64,000 nucleotides of DNA from Variovorax sp. RA8 (GCF_901827175.1 NZ_LR594662.1:2356001-2420000), one strand, 5' to 3'. Positions 24,810 to 35,350 are shown, numbered from the stretch's first letter. Notes: generated from the letters alone by a model not told the origin. Translations and numbers: made by a program.

Positions 24810-25548
24810 GCGGCAGGATCGGGCGCATGCCGCTCCTCAGCGTTATGCCGCGCAGGTGTTCAGGCACGCGGGCGCCTATAACGCTGTCCGCGCATCGATT
24901 TGGCTCCCCGAGACCTTCGTCCCGTGCTCAGGGTGACGTTGTTTGGGATTTCTCGGGCCCCTGGTGCCTGAGCCGGGCCCCTGGCAGGCCACGACTGGCG
25001 TGAGTGGCTGTTTGCGATTTTATTGAGCCAGAACACCAGATGTTCTAGGTAATTAAATGACCAAACAGGCCAATAAATGCGCGAACAGCCGGGGCGTGCG
25101 CGGCGCCTCCCTACGGATCCGGCCACGAGTGTTGTCCTGAGCGTCGGTACCGGGATGCCTCCCAGAGCAGGCGGATCCCCCATTCGTTTAACGCGATGGC
25201 GGCGCAGCTTGCAGTGGCGCGAAGAAAGCAGCCTGGATCTCCGTTGGCACTGTTCCGCCGCCTGAACGGTGAATTCGTCTTCAACTGGTTTATCAATTTA
25301 ACCGTCTCTGTAGAATTTTTTCATGCGGTGCGAAACCAGTCAATCTGCCAAGCAGCGGAGATCTCACTTCCGGCATTGCTGGGCTCATGATTGGCCGAAC
25401 CGGCAATGCCGACAACGCAATGCAAGAGTGACTGTGACCCTACTGAATAACGCAAAGATCAATGTATGCAAAGTCACCAGATGCTCACCCGTTGAATTCT
25501 CCACTTCGAACCACCTAATTCCGAATTCCTGTCTCACCAAAGCAACCG
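24810..25548. other. gene-free region with palindromic repeat, upstream of yghU
   Basis: These 739 bp hold no convincing gene on either strand. The only defined structure is the palindromic repeat at 25008-25088. Beyond it the DNA is visibly more A+T rich, particularly 25280-25548, which is the natural place for the yghU promoter. No clear sigma-70 pair or operator could be assigned. Confidence 0.6.
25008..25088 (+). repeat. palindromic intergenic repeat, copy A
   Basis: The core AGAACACCAGATGTTCTAGG is flanked by CTGTTTGCGATTTTATTG on the left and by two tandem versions of the right arm, AATTAAATGACCAAACAGG (25051-25069) and CAATAAATGCGCGAACAG (25071-25088). The left arm is approximately the reverse complement of the right arms, so the whole element is a degenerate palindrome of about 60 bp with a duplicated right flank. 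A cleaner copy is at 38550-38600. Function unknown. Confidence 0.75.
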
Positions 25549-26424
25549 ATGACCAAGTCCATACTTCCAAGTCAACCTGCCGACTATGTTCCAGCCAAAG
25601 TCTGGAGCCCGAAAAATAACTACGGCGGTACGTTCGGCAGCATCAACCGCCCGGTTTCCGGCGCAAGGTTCGAGAAGGCGTTACCGGTCGGCAAGCATCC
25701 TCTGCAGCTGTACTCGCAAGGAACCCCGAACGGACAGAAGATCACGATCATGCTGGAGGAGCTTTTGGCGGCAGGGCATTCTGGCGCTGAATACGACGCC
25801 TGGCTGATCGACATCTTCAAAGGCGATCAATTCGGGAGCGGCTTTGTGGGCATCAATCCCAACGGCAAGATTCCGGCACTTGTCGATCACTCCACTGATC
25901 CAGTCACGCGCGTTTTCGAGAGCGGTTCCATCCTTGTACATCTTGCAGAACGATTCGGCGCATTCCTACCGAGCGAAGGTCGGGCGCGGACGGAGACGTT
26001 CAACTGGCTGATGTGGCAGATGGGCTCGGCTCCCTTCGTCGGCGGAGGCCTGGGTCACTTCTACGCCTATGCACCGCTAAAGATCGAGTATGCGATCGAC
26101 CGATACGCGATGGAAACCAAACGGCAGCTGCATGTGCTGGACACGCATCTGGCGACGCACGAGTTCCTCGCTGGCGATCAGTACACGATCGCGGATATGG
26201 CGGTCTGGCCGTGGTATCCGGGCAGCCTCTATGGCGTTTACAACATGCACGAGTTCCTGGCCGTCGAGGAATACACGCATCTGCTGCGCTGGTGCAAGGC
26301 GATAGCAGCTCGCCCTGCAGTGGCGCGCGGCAGGGTCGTCAACCGCGTTTCCGGAGAGCCGGGCACCTTCCTTCGCGAACGCCACGACGCCAAGGACTTC
26401 GAGTCGTTGCAGCAAGGCGAATAG
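25549..26424 (+). CDS. yghU: glutathione S-transferase/disulfide-bond oxidoreductase YghU-type
   Basis: This 291-residue GST of the nu class closely follows E. coli YghU: PAKVWSPKNNYGGTFGSINRPVSG, LPVGKHPLQLYSQGTPNGQKITIMLEELL with the TPNGQK active site, NPNGKIPALVDHS, VFESGSILVHLAERFG, GGLGHFYAYAPLKIEYAIDRY and the ending ERHDAKDFE. Nu-class GSTs bind two glutathione molecules and have disulfide reductase and organic peroxidase activity in the cytoplasm. It heads a detoxification run with a beta-class GST and an old yellow enzyme, all plus strand. Confidence 0.95.
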   Translation: MTKSILPSQPADYVPAKVWSPKNNYGGTFGSINRPVSGARFEKALPVGKHPLQLYSQGTPNGQKITIMLEELLAAGHSGAEYDAWLIDIFKGDQFGSGFVGINPNGKIPALVDHSTDPVTRVFESGSILVHLAERFGAFLPSEGRARTETFNWLMWQMGSAPFVGGGLGHFYAYAPLKIEYAIDRYAMETKRQLHVLDTHLATHEFLAGDQYTIADMAVWPWYPGSLYGVYNMHEFLAVEEYTHLLRWCKAIAARPAVARGRVVNRVSGEPGTFLRERHDAKDFESLQQGE

Positions 26425-26643
26425 TCAGCGCTCCCAGCCCCGGGCTGCACGACCTGCCATCCGCACGCGTCGCGGGCCCTGGTCCGGGCCCTCAAAAATT
26501 CAACCGTGTCTCCCAGGGCGATGCCTTCGCCCCTGGAGCTGCCGCATGGACATCCCGCGGCGCACCCAAGCACTGAGGCAATTTCCCAGTCCAGCAGACG
26601 GCCATACACGGCAGCGCTTTCCAACCATCAAGGCTCCTTCTCT

Positions 26644-27258
26644 ATGAAACTGTATTACTCCCCTGGCTCCTGCGGGCTTGCTTCGCAAATCGCACTGCGC
26701 GAGGCCGGACAGGCCTACGACCTGATCAAGGTCGACTTCAAAACCAAGACGACAGTCGAAGGCGACTACCTCGAGGTATCGCCCAAGGGCTTCATCCCTG
26801 TGCTGAAGATGGACGACGGCGACCTGCTCACCGAAGGGGCGGTCATCCTGCAGTGGATTGCAGACAGGAATCCGGCCGCCAACCTTCTCCCACCGTTCGG
26901 GACCCGGGAGCGCTACACGGCGCTGGAGTGGCTCAATTTCGTGGCCAGCGATCTGCACAAGGGCATGGCCGTGATGTTCTCGCCGTTCCTCGATGAACCA
27001 ACGAAAAAAAGGTTTGCGGATGGCAACCTGACCAGCAAGTTCGAATACATCGACGAACACCTGTCCCGGAACGACTACGTCCTGGGCGCGCAATTCTCGG
27101 TCGCCGATGCATATCTCTACAACGTCCTGTCATGGCCGCCGCGGGTGAAGATCGACATCACCGGCTACGCCTCCATCCAGAAATTCATGGCACGCATGGA
27201 ACGACGGACCAGTGTGCGCGCGGCATTGGAAGCCGAAGGCCTCCTGGTGAATGCCTGA
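26644..27258 (+). CDS. gstA: beta-class glutathione S-transferase
   Basis: A 204-residue enzyme matching E. coli GstA over its length: MKLYYSPGSCGLASQIALRE with the beta-class cysteine at position 10, VSPKGFIPVLKMDDGDLLTEGAVILQ in the glutathione site, LEWLNFVASDLHKGM, and the helix-cap FSVADAYLYNVLSW. Beta-class GSTs conjugate or reduce electrophiles and bind glutathione through Cys10 in a mixed disulfide. The ATG at 26644 is at the family start. The OYE gene begins 32 bp downstream, so the two are likely co-transcribed. Confidence 0.93.
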   Translation: MKLYYSPGSCGLASQIALREAGQAYDLIKVDFKTKTTVEGDYLEVSPKGFIPVLKMDDGDLLTEGAVILQWIADRNPAANLLPPFGTRERYTALEWLNFVASDLHKGMAVMFSPFLDEPTKKRFADGNLTSKFEYIDEHLSRNDYVLGAQFSVADAYLYNVLSWPPRVKIDITGYASIQKFMARMERRTSVRAALEAEGLLVNA

Positions 27259-27290
27259 GCCCCCAACAGCTTCCGAAAACCTTCACTCAC

Positions 27291-28382
27291 ATGCCGACAC
27301 TTTTCGATCCCATCGCATTGGGCGCACTCAACGCGTCCAATCGCGCCTTCATGGCGCCACTAACCCGGGCGCGCGCCACTCGAGACCATGTGCCGACGCC
27401 GATCATGGCCGACCACTACGCGCAGCGCGCCACGGCCGGCTTGATCATCGGAGAAGCCACTGGCATTTCGCGCCAGGCCGTTGGCTGGCCCTATGCTCCG
27501 GGACTGTGGTCCTCCGAGCAGGTCAAGGGCTGGATGCCCGTCACGCAGGCGGTGCATGACAAAGGCGGGCTCATCTTCGCGCAGCTTTGGCACATGGGCC
27601 GCATGGCCCACTCGGCCGTGACGGGCCGTCAGCCTGTATCGGCCAGTGCCACGGCCATGCCGGGAGATGCGCACACCTACGAAGGAAAGAAGCCTTTCGA
27701 GATCGCAAGGCCACTGGCGATCGAGGAGATCCCAAGTCTGATCTCCGACTATGTCAGCGCGGCAAGCAACGCCATGGCCGCGGGCTTCGACGGCGTTCAG
27801 ATCCACGCAGCCAATGGCCAGCTGCTCGATCAATTCCTGCGGGACGGAACCAACGCCCGGACCGATGAATACGGCGGCAGCATCGACAACCGGGTGCGTT
27901 TGCTGGGCCGGGTCACGCAGGCCGTTGCGGACGAAGTGGGCGCCGATCGCACAGCCGTCCGCCTGTCCCCCAATGGCGAGAGCTACGGCGTGGACGACAG
28001 CAATCCGGCGTCGCTGTTCACGGCCGCGGCGGAGATGCTGAACGCTATCGGTATCGCCTTCCTTGAGTTGCGAGAGCCTGGCCCGGACGGGACGTTTGGC
28101 GCGACCGACGTCCCCCGACTGTCGCCACAGATCCGCAGGCATTTCAAGGGAGCCTTGGTACTCAACAGCGACTACGACGTGGAACGCGCCAAGGCTGACC
28201 TCGACAGCGGCCTGGCCGATGCGATCAGCTTCGGACGTCCCTTCCTCGCCAACCCCGACCTGGTCTGGCGCCTGCGCCACGACGCACCTTTGAACAAGGA
28301 CGATATGGCGACCTACTACAGCCAGGGAGCTGAGGGCTACACCGACTACGAGACGCTGACGGGCAGCAAAGCCCTTGCTTGA
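27291..28382 (+). CDS. alkene reductase (old yellow enzyme family, NemA/XenA-like)
   Basis: This 363-residue FMN-containing TIM barrel reduces activated alkenes, nitro compounds or other electrophiles with NAD(P)H. It opens PTLFDPIALGALNASNRAFMAPLTRARA and has FAQLWHMGRMAH, the substrate-binding HxxN motif in IHAANGQLLDQFLRD, DEYGGSIDNRVR, RLSPNGESYGVDD and FGRPFLANPDLVWRL. These match the classical (NemA/OYE) subgroup. It starts at the ATG at 27291. With the two GST genes it forms an electrophile-defence unit; a carboxymuconolactone-decarboxylase remnant follows. Confidence 0.94.
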   Translation: MPTLFDPIALGALNASNRAFMAPLTRARATRDHVPTPIMADHYAQRATAGLIIGEATGISRQAVGWPYAPGLWSSEQVKGWMPVTQAVHDKGGLIFAQLWHMGRMAHSAVTGRQPVSASATAMPGDAHTYEGKKPFEIARPLAIEEIPSLISDYVSAASNAMAAGFDGVQIHAANGQLLDQFLRDGTNARTDEYGGSIDNRVRLLGRVTQAVADEVGADRTAVRLSPNGESYGVDDSNPASLFTAAAEMLNAIGIAFLELREPGPDGTFGATDVPRLSPQIRRHFKGALVLNSDYDVERAKADLDSGLADAISFGRPFLANPDLVWRLRHDAPLNKDDMATYYSQGAEGYTDYETLTGSKALA

Positions 28383-28502
28383 GCGACTGACCGCTGCCCG
28401 CGCCATCCGGCCGCGAGCTGACGCAGAGGCATTTCTTTCATCCCCGCCGGGCGCCGCGCTGGCACCGGCACCTACAGCCCAAGAACAGGAACAAGATTCG
28501 TG

Positions 28503-28658
28503 ATGCAAGATTGGAACGGCTAGAAGGCCGTAGAGGCTGGCGCCTCGCTCGAGGAAGTTTCCGAGGCACTGGGCGTGGCCATTGCGATGAACGCTGGAGC
28601 GGCGCTCACGTATTCGGCCCGCGTGGTCGAAACGTATCAGCAATTGCCCGGCAAGTAA
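28503..28658 (+). pseudogene. carboxymuconolactone decarboxylase (AhpD-like) remnant with in-frame TAG
   Basis: Read from the ATG at 28503, the frame is MQDWNG, TAG (28521-28523), then KAVEAGASLEEVSEALGVAI, AMNAGAALTYSARVVETYQQ and a TAA at 28656. The part after the stop is the C-terminal helical repeat typical of the CMD/AhpD family (EAGAxxEEVxEALGVA..MGAGxAxxYAARV). The catalytic CxxC half is missing, so this is a truncated gene with an additional in-frame stop. Confidence 0.7.
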
Positions 28659-28737
28659 GCCGCTGCAGGAAGCGCCGATGGCTTCGTCCCCGGTGGCCGC
28701 AAGTACCTTGCCTGCGCCCTCGGGTGGCAGCCCTTCG

Positions 28738-29646
28738 TCAGCGCATGGTGGCGTGGTTCGAGAACAGTTGCGCTACCCATTCGACGAACACACGCACCTT
28801 GGCCGAAAGGTGGCGGTTCTGCGGATACACCACGTGGATCGGCAGTGGTTCGTTGGTCCAGTCGTCCAGGATGGATACGAGCCGCCCGTCTTTGAGCATA
28901 GGTGCCATCAGGAAGTCTGCCATCTGCACGATACCCAGCCCGGCCAAGCCTGCAGCCGTGTACGCATAGCTGTCGCTCAATGCGATGTGACTGGACAAGG
29001 CGACCTGGATCTTCTCGCCGTCCTGCTTGAAATACCAATCGAACATCTTGCCCGAGCGTGCGGAGAAATAGTTGACGCATCTGTGGTGCACCAGATCGTT
29101 GGGATGCATGGGCCGGCCATGGCGCTTGAGGTAGGCCGGCGAGGCACAAGTGGTGTAGTGCATCGTACCCACGCGGCGCGCGATCAGGCTGGAATCGGTC
29201 AGGCGACGGCCTCCGCGAATCGCGCAATCCACCCCTTCCTCGACCAGGTCCACCTGCCGGTCACTGCAACCCAGTTCGAGCCGGATGTCCGGATACCGCT
29301 CGCGGAAGTCGGGAAGCGCGGGAATGATCACCTCGCTGGCCAGGCCGGTCGGAGCGTCGATACGCAGCCTTCCCGCGGGGCTGCCCCTTGTTTGAGACAC
29401 GCAGTCCTCGGCTTCGCGCACCTCCGAAAGAATGCGCATGCAGCGCTCGTAGTAGGCGGCGCCTTCGGCGGTGACGCTGACGTGCCGGGTAGTCCGGTTC
29501 AGAAGCTTGACCGACAGCGAACCTTCCAACGACTGAATCAAGGTTGACACCGTTGCTTTGGGAAGCTTCAAGTTCTCTGCCGCACGGGTGAACCCTCCGG
29601 TGTCCACGACCTGGACAAACACTTCCATTGCCAAAAACTTGTTCAT
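28738..29646 (-). CDS. LysR family regulator (DsdC/AaeR-like group)
   Basis: This 302-residue LTTR begins MNKFLAMEVFVQVVDTGGFT with helix-turn-helix AAENLKLPKATVSTLIQSLE, and carries the effector-domain signature RVGTMHYTTCASPAYLKRHG typical of the large group that controls oxidoreductases and efflux pumps. It ends with PLPIHVVYPQNRHLSAKVRVF. It is transcribed toward the OYE gene and is followed upstream by a second, similar LysR gene in the same orientation. Confidence 0.92.
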   Translation of the reverse strand: MNKFLAMEVFVQVVDTGGFTRAAENLKLPKATVSTLIQSLEGSLSVKLLNRTTRHVSVTAEGAAYYERCMRILSEVREAEDCVSQTRGSPAGRLRIDAPTGLASEVIIPALPDFRERYPDIRLELGCSDRQVDLVEEGVDCAIRGGRRLTDSSLIARRVGTMHYTTCASPAYLKRHGRPMHPNDLVHHRCVNYFSARSGKMFDWYFKQDGEKIQVALSSHIALSDSYAYTAAGLAGLGIVQMADFLMAPMLKDGRLVSILDDWTNEPLPIHVVYPQNRHLSAKVRVFVEWVAQLFSNHATMR

Positions 29647-29833
29647 CCGTGGTCCTGGGTGAATCGAGAAACAGGGGTCGACGCCGCAAGGCGCAAGCGA
29701 GCCTTCAACGATCAGACGCGCACGGCATCCCGGATGCCGTGAATGTTCAGAAGACTGAACAACGGCTCTGCGCGTTCATCCGCAGGACATGTGAATGGAG
29801 AGCACCGGCGTGTCTGGGGCTCAGGCTTTGCCA

Positions 29834-30766
29834 CTACGAAGATGCCTTTAAATCGACACGCCATCCGGCTTGCGCCTTGCGCACAACATTGCCGACCCAG
29901 TCCGCGAACGCTCGCACGGTCGGTGACAACTGACGGTTCTGGGGGTACAGGACGGAAAGCGGCACAGCCGGCGATGCATGGTCAACGAGCACCTGCCGAA
30001 GCCGTCCACTGATGAGGTAAGGGCGCACCATGTAGCTCCCTGCACGAATGAGACCGAGTCCTTCGAGGCCGCATGTGACGTACGCATCCGTGTCGTTGAC
30101 GATCAGGCGCTCTCGCATCCTGATGCTGCGGTGCTCGCCATTCGTCTCGAAATTCCAATCGAGGGTGCGTGCCGTGCGACTGGACAGATAGCCTACGGCC
30201 TCGTGGCTCGTCAAATCCTCCAGAGTTTGCGGTGTGCCGTGCCGGGCCAGGTAGTCCGGCGAGGCGCAGGTTACCCATTCGAATGAGCCGATGCGCTTTG
30301 CAACCAGCGTGGCAGAGTCTTCGGGCGTCCCCGCTCGGATGACGCAGTCGATGCCCTCCTGCACGAGATCGACTGTGCGGTCAGACGCCGTCAACGTCAG
30401 TTCTACTTCCGGGTAGCGAGCCTGGAAGTCCTTGATGCAAGGCAGTACGACCAGGCGGGCGAGCGAGAGCGTCATGTCCACCCGCAGGCACCCTCGAGGC
30501 TGCCCGGCCCGACCGGGGAAGCTGGACTCAACGCCTTCTAGGTCCGCGAGCAAGCGCCTGCAATGCTCAAAGTACAGCGTGCCCTCCGGCGTCAGGCTGA
30601 TGTGGCGCGTGGTGCGCTGCAGAAGTCTCACGCCCAGAAACTTCTCCAGATCCTTCACTGCCCGCGTGGCCCGGGACTTGGGCAGGAAGAGGCTGTCCGC
30701 GGCTCGCGTGAAACTGTGCATTTCGACGACCCGAGCAAAGATCTGCATCGACTGGAGGCGGTCCAC
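29834..30766 (-). CDS. LysR family regulator, likely controller of the RND efflux operon
   Basis: This 310-residue LTTR resembles its neighbour (shared PLSVLYPQNRQLSPTVRAFADW ending and SFEWVTCASPDYLARHG segment). The helix-turn-helix reads AADSLFLPKSRATRAVKDLE. I chose the GTG at 30764-30766 because AAGGAGAG precedes it by a few bases and it gives the normal LTTR N-terminus (DRLQSMQIFARVV); an ATG at 30854-30856 would add 30 unrelated residues. It diverges from the RND adaptor gene, the usual place for the pump's regulator. Confidence 0.9.
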   Translation of the reverse strand: MDRLQSMQIFARVVEMHSFTRAADSLFLPKSRATRAVKDLEKFLGVRLLQRTTRHISLTPEGTLYFEHCRRLLADLEGVESSFPGRAGQPRGCLRVDMTLSLARLVVLPCIKDFQARYPEVELTLTASDRTVDLVQEGIDCVIRAGTPEDSATLVAKRIGSFEWVTCASPDYLARHGTPQTLEDLTSHEAVGYLSSRTARTLDWNFETNGEHRSIRMRERLIVNDTDAYVTCGLEGLGLIRAGSYMVRPYLISGRLRQVLVDHASPAVPLSVLYPQNRQLSPTVRAFADWVGNVVRKAQAGWRVDLKASS

Positions 30767-30971
30767 AGGTTCTCTCCTTGCGAGACGATTATTGCTTAGG
30801 GCGGAATTGGGTGCAGCAGGACGACACCGCGTAGCTCGTTTTACTTCACAACCCATGAGGAGCGGGAGTTCATTGTTCCATACGAGGCAATAAAGTAACC
30901 CAGGTTTCGGGCTCGATGTTCAGGCGCCCCGCGCGCAGACTGCAAACAGTCCAATTTCATCGAGCACTCGT

Positions 30972-32147
30972 ATGAACCCCCTTAAGAAACACCACTTGGC
31001 GGTCGTCACGACTGCCGTAGCGGTGGTCGTCGCTGGCAGTGTCCTTTGGAGAAACGGTTCCGAAGCGCATGCCGAGGCCCCTGCCGCGCTCCCTGTCGTC
31101 AAATACCGCCCGGCCTTGCAGCGCCCCGTGTCCAACACGCAGGACTACACGGGGCGGCTCGAGGCGGTGGAGGTCGTCGAAGTGCGGGCCAAGGTGCCCG
31201 GAACGCTGCTAGCGGTCCATTTCAAGCCTGGCGAGCATGTGCGCAAGGACGAAGTGCTCTTCACCATCGACCCGGCACCCTTCGACACCGAGGTGCGCCA
31301 AGCGCAGGCCAGCCTGGCAGGTGTTGAAGCGCGGCAACGGCTCGCAGACACGGAGCGCGCCCGCGGACAGAGGCTGCTCGAATCGAATTCGATCGCACGC
31401 AGGGAGTTTGACGCGCTCGACAACGCGGCACGCGAGGCTGCCGCAGCGCTGAAGGGAGCGCAGGCTGCGCTCGCACAGGCCCGATTGCAGCTCAGCTACA
31501 CCCAGGTCCGCGCTCCCATTTCAGGCCGGATCTCCCGCGCGGAAGTAACCGCGGGCAACGTGGTCACAGCAGGCGGCGAAGCGACTCCGCTCACCCGGAT
31601 CGTCTCCGACGGGAAGCTCTATGCGTCCTTCAATGTGGACGAACAGAGCTACCTCCAGATCATCGCCCCTTCGTTGAGGGCCGGCACGCAACCAGTGGTG
31701 AAGGTCGGCCTTGCCAATGACAGCGATTTTCCCTACGCGGCGTCCATCGAAGCGATCGACAACCAGATGGATACCCGGTCGGGAACCGTTCGGGTTCGCG
31801 CGCGCATCGACAAGGTGAATCCCGAGATGCTCCCCGGTCTTCGGGCGCGCATCCGTCTGCAAGGCGGTGCCCCCTACGACGCCGTGTTGGTGGACGAGGC
31901 CGTCGTAAGCACCGACCAGGACCGGAAGTATGTTCTCGTCGTCAATGCGCAGAACAAGGTCGAGCGCCGGGTCATCGACCTCGGCGTGCTGCAAGGAACG
32001 CAGCGGGTCGTGCGCAGCGGGCTCGCCCCGGGTGCCAAGGTCATCGTGGACGGCGCTTTCCGCGCGTCCCCCGGCGCGTCGGTGTCCGCAGTCGCTGCAG
32101 AGGTCCCCGAGGCCTCCGCCGGCGCCACCAACGGAGGCCGGTCGTGA
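30972..32147 (+). CDS. RND efflux periplasmic adaptor subunit (MexE-like)
   Basis: This 391-residue membrane-fusion protein links the inner-membrane RND pump to the outer-membrane channel. It has a short N-terminal membrane anchor (HHLAVVTTAVAVVVAGSVLW, no lipobox), the barrel-sandwich/lipoyl halves DYTGRLEAVEVVEVRAKVPG and LSYTQVRAPISGRISRAEV, an alpha-hairpin (VRQAQASLAGVEARQRLADT..) and the beta-barrel part SFNVDEQSYLQII. The pump gene start overlaps its stop (ATG at 32144), so the two are co-translated. Its pattern is nearest MexE/BepF-type adaptors. Confidence 0.93.
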   Translation: MNPLKKHHLAVVTTAVAVVVAGSVLWRNGSEAHAEAPAALPVVKYRPALQRPVSNTQDYTGRLEAVEVVEVRAKVPGTLLAVHFKPGEHVRKDEVLFTIDPAPFDTEVRQAQASLAGVEARQRLADTERARGQRLLESNSIARREFDALDNAAREAAAALKGAQAALAQARLQLSYTQVRAPISGRISRAEVTAGNVVTAGGEATPLTRIVSDGKLYASFNVDEQSYLQIIAPSLRAGTQPVVKVGLANDSDFPYAASIEAIDNQMDTRSGTVRVRARIDKVNPEMLPGLRARIRLQGGAPYDAVLVDEAVVSTDQDRKYVLVVNAQNKVERRVIDLGVLQGTQRVVRSGLAPGAKVIVDGAFRASPGASVSAVAAEVPEASAGATNGGRS

Positions 32148-35100
32148 ACATCTCGAAATTCTTCATCGACAGGCCGATCTTCGCAGGCGTCCTGTCGGCG
32201 CTGATTCTCCTTGCAGGCCTCGTGGCGTCGTTCAACATGCCGGTCTCGGAATACCCGCAGGTCATTCCGCCGTCGGTCGTGGTGCACGCTCAATACCCGG
32301 GCGCCAACGCCAAGACGATCGCGGAAACCGTCGCGGCACCGTTGGAGCAGTCCGTCAACGGCGTTGAGGACATGCTCTACATGGACTCGAAGGCCAGCGG
32401 TGAGGGTCACCTGTACCTGACCGTGACCTTCAAGCTGGGAACCGATCCGGACCGGGCCCAGCAGCTGGTGCAGACCCGCGTGTCCCAAGCCCAGGCGAGA
32501 CTGCCCGAGGATGTGCAGCGCCTGGGCGTGACGGCGGTCAAGAACCTGCCAATGATCACCATCGCCGTGCACATGGTGTCGCCGAAGGGGACCTACGACA
32601 ACAACTACATCAGCAACTACGCCATCCTTCACGTGAAGGATCGTCTGGCCCGGATCACGGGCGTCGGCGACGTGGCGATCTGGGGTCCCGGCGGCTATGC
32701 CATGCGGGTCTGGCTGGACCCGGCCGCGTTGGCCGAGCGGGGACTGAGTGCAAGCGATGTCGCCAGCGCCATTCGACGCCAGAACATCCAGGCCGCTGTC
32801 GGGACGATCTGAAGTTCACCCACGTCCGCGGACACTGCCTTCCAACTCAACGTCAACGCCGACGGCCGGCTCAAGTCGCCCGAGGAATTCAAGGCCATCG
32901 TCATCAAGTCCGATGCCCGTGGAGCGATCACGCGCCTGGGCGACGTGGCGCGTGTGGAACTCGGCGCCGAAGACTACGGCATCCGCGCCACGCTGGACAA
33001 CGCGCCCGCTGTCGCGGTGACCGTGCAGGAAGCTCCCGGTGCGAACTCGCTACAGATTTCCCGTGATGTGCACAAAGCCATGAAGGAGCTTGAGAAGGAC
33101 TTTCCCGAAGACGTGGTCTATCGCATCGTCTATGAACCGAGCCGTGCTGTTCAGTCCGGCATCGAGGCAGTCATCGAAACACTTCTGGAGTCCGTGGCGC
33201 TCGTGGTGCTGGTCGTGTTCCTCTTCCTGGAGACCTGGCGCGCTTCCATCATTCCGCTCATTGCGGTTCCCATCTCGATCGTCGGTACGTTCACCTTCTT
33301 GCTGCTCGCTGGCTACTCCATCAACACGCTGTCGCTCTTCGGCCTCGTGGTGGCCATCGGCATCGTGGTCGACGACGCCATCGTGGTTGTCGAGAACGTG
33401 GAGCGGAATATCGCACGCGGGCTAAGCCCACGAGAGGCGACCTACCAGGCCATGCGCGAGGTGAGCGGTCCCATCATCGCCATCGCACTGACGCTCTCCG
33501 CTGTCTTTCTTCCACTGGCGTTCCTCAGCGGCTTGACTGGAGAGTTCTACAAGCAGTTCGCGGTCACCATCGCCATCTCCACGCTAATTTCGGCGGTGAA
33601 TTCGCTGACGCTGTCGCCGGCGCTGTCGGCCTTGCTGTTGAAGGGACACGAAGACGCTCCTGACGCGGTCACCCGGGTGACGCAGAAGGTGTTCGGTCGC
33701 TTCTTCGGACGCTTCAATCGTACTTTCGATCGCACTTCCGAAGCATACGGAGGAGGCGTGGGCCGTCTGCTGAGGCACAAGGGCGCCATGCTCCTTGTGT
33801 ATGCAGTGTTGTTGGGGGGAACCTGGTGGCTCACCGGCCATGTCCCGGGCGGCTTCGTTCCTGCCCAGGACAAGGAGTATCTCGTGAGCCTGGCGCAATT
33901 ACCCGAGGGCTCGACGCTGGATCGGACCGAGGAGACCATGAACAAGATGAATGCTGCGGCGCTCAAACACCCAGCTGTCTTGGGCACTTCCAGCTACAGC
34001 GGCCTTTCAATCAATGGCGTGACGAAGAGCTCGAGCACCGCCCTGACTTTTGTCCTGCTCAAGCCATTCAAGGATCGCATGGGCATCAGCGCCGACCAGG
34101 TCGCAGCCGACCTGGGCCGTGAGTACAAGAGCATCGGCCATGCCTTCACCGGGATTTTTCCGCCGCCGCCGGTTTATGGCCTAGGCACCCTGGGCGGCTT
34201 CAAGCTGCAGATCGAGGACCGGGCGGACCTGGGGTACGACGAGCTCTACAAAGCGACGCAGGCCTTCATCAAGAAGGCATCCGAAGCGCCGGAGCTCGGC
34301 CCACTCTTCTCGACCTACACGGTCAACGCTCCCCAGCTGAAGGTGGACATCGACCGTGCGAGGGCGCAGCAGTTGGGCGTGGATACGCCCGCGGCGTTCA
34401 GCGCACTGCAGGCGTTCCTGGGCTCTTACTACGTCAACGACTTCAACTTTCTGGGCCGTGTGTACCAGGTGCGCATGCAGGCCGACAGTCAGTTCCGTTC
34501 CAAGCCGGACGACATCGGACAGCTGCACGTTCGCAGCGAGTCAGGTCAGATGGTTCCACTCGCATCGTTCGCGAAGGTCAGTCAGACCTATGGTCCCGAC
34601 CAGGTCACCCGCTACAACGGGTTCACGTCCGCGGACGTCGGCGGCAGTCCCGCGCCGGGCTACTCGTCAGACCAGGCGATGGCGGCTATCCAACGGGTCG
34701 CGGCCGCAACGTTGCCACCAGGGATGACGTTCGAGTGGACGGACCTGACCTACCAGCAGATCATCGCTGGCAACAGTGCGGTCTGGATTCTTCCCCTCTG
34801 CGTTCTGCTGGTCTTCTTTGTCCTGGCGGCCCAGTACGAAAGCTTGACGCTGCCGCTGGCCATCATCCTGATCATTCCGATGAGCATCTTCTCAGCACTG
34901 CTCGGCGTTTGGCTGACGAAGGGGGACAACAACATCTTCACCCAGATCGGACTCATCGTGCTTGTCGGCTTGGCGTCGAAGAACGCCATCCTGATCGTCG
35001 AGTTCGCGCGCGAGCTAGAGATGGCAGGCCATTCCACGCTCAAGGCCGTTATCGAGGCCTGTCGCCTGCGGCTACGGCCTATCCTGATGACCTCGCTGGC

Positions 35101-35350
35101 ATTCATCATGGGCGTGATTCCACTGGTTCTGTCGACGGGTGCAGGCGCGGAGATGCGCCAGGCGATGGGCATCTCCGTCTTCTTCGGGATGATCGGCGTG
35201 ACGCTCTTCGGTCTTTTCCTCACTCCGGTTTTCTACGTGGCCGTTCGGGCCCTCAGCGGAGGAAGGCTGCTTCGATCCGCAGCGCACCACGAGGCGCCCG
35301 CGATCGTTCCGCGTCACCTTGAGCTTCAGCAGCCGGAGGTTCAAGCATGA
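32144..35350 (+). pseudogene. RND efflux pump, full length but with one in-frame TGA (codon 223)
   Basis: The reading frame 32144-35350 encodes a complete 1068-residue RND (HAE1/MexF-like) transporter from MNISKFFIDRPIFAGVLSAL to the last membrane helix GVTLFGLFLTPVFYVAVRAL, interrupted only by TGA at 32810-32812. Upstream sequence ends QNIQAAVGTI and downstream resumes in the same frame with SSPTSADTAFQLNVNADGRL, so a single base change (probably GGA to TGA) explains it. TM4 motif GIVVDDAIVVVENVERN with the proton-relay aspartates is intact. Unless read through or a sequencing error, no full pump is made. It overlaps both neighbours by 4 bp. Confidence 0.88.

Noticed and set aside
32810..32812. 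TGA in the RND pump as a selenocysteine codon
   Set aside because: RND pumps are not selenoproteins, no hairpin follows the codon, and relatives have a sense codon there.
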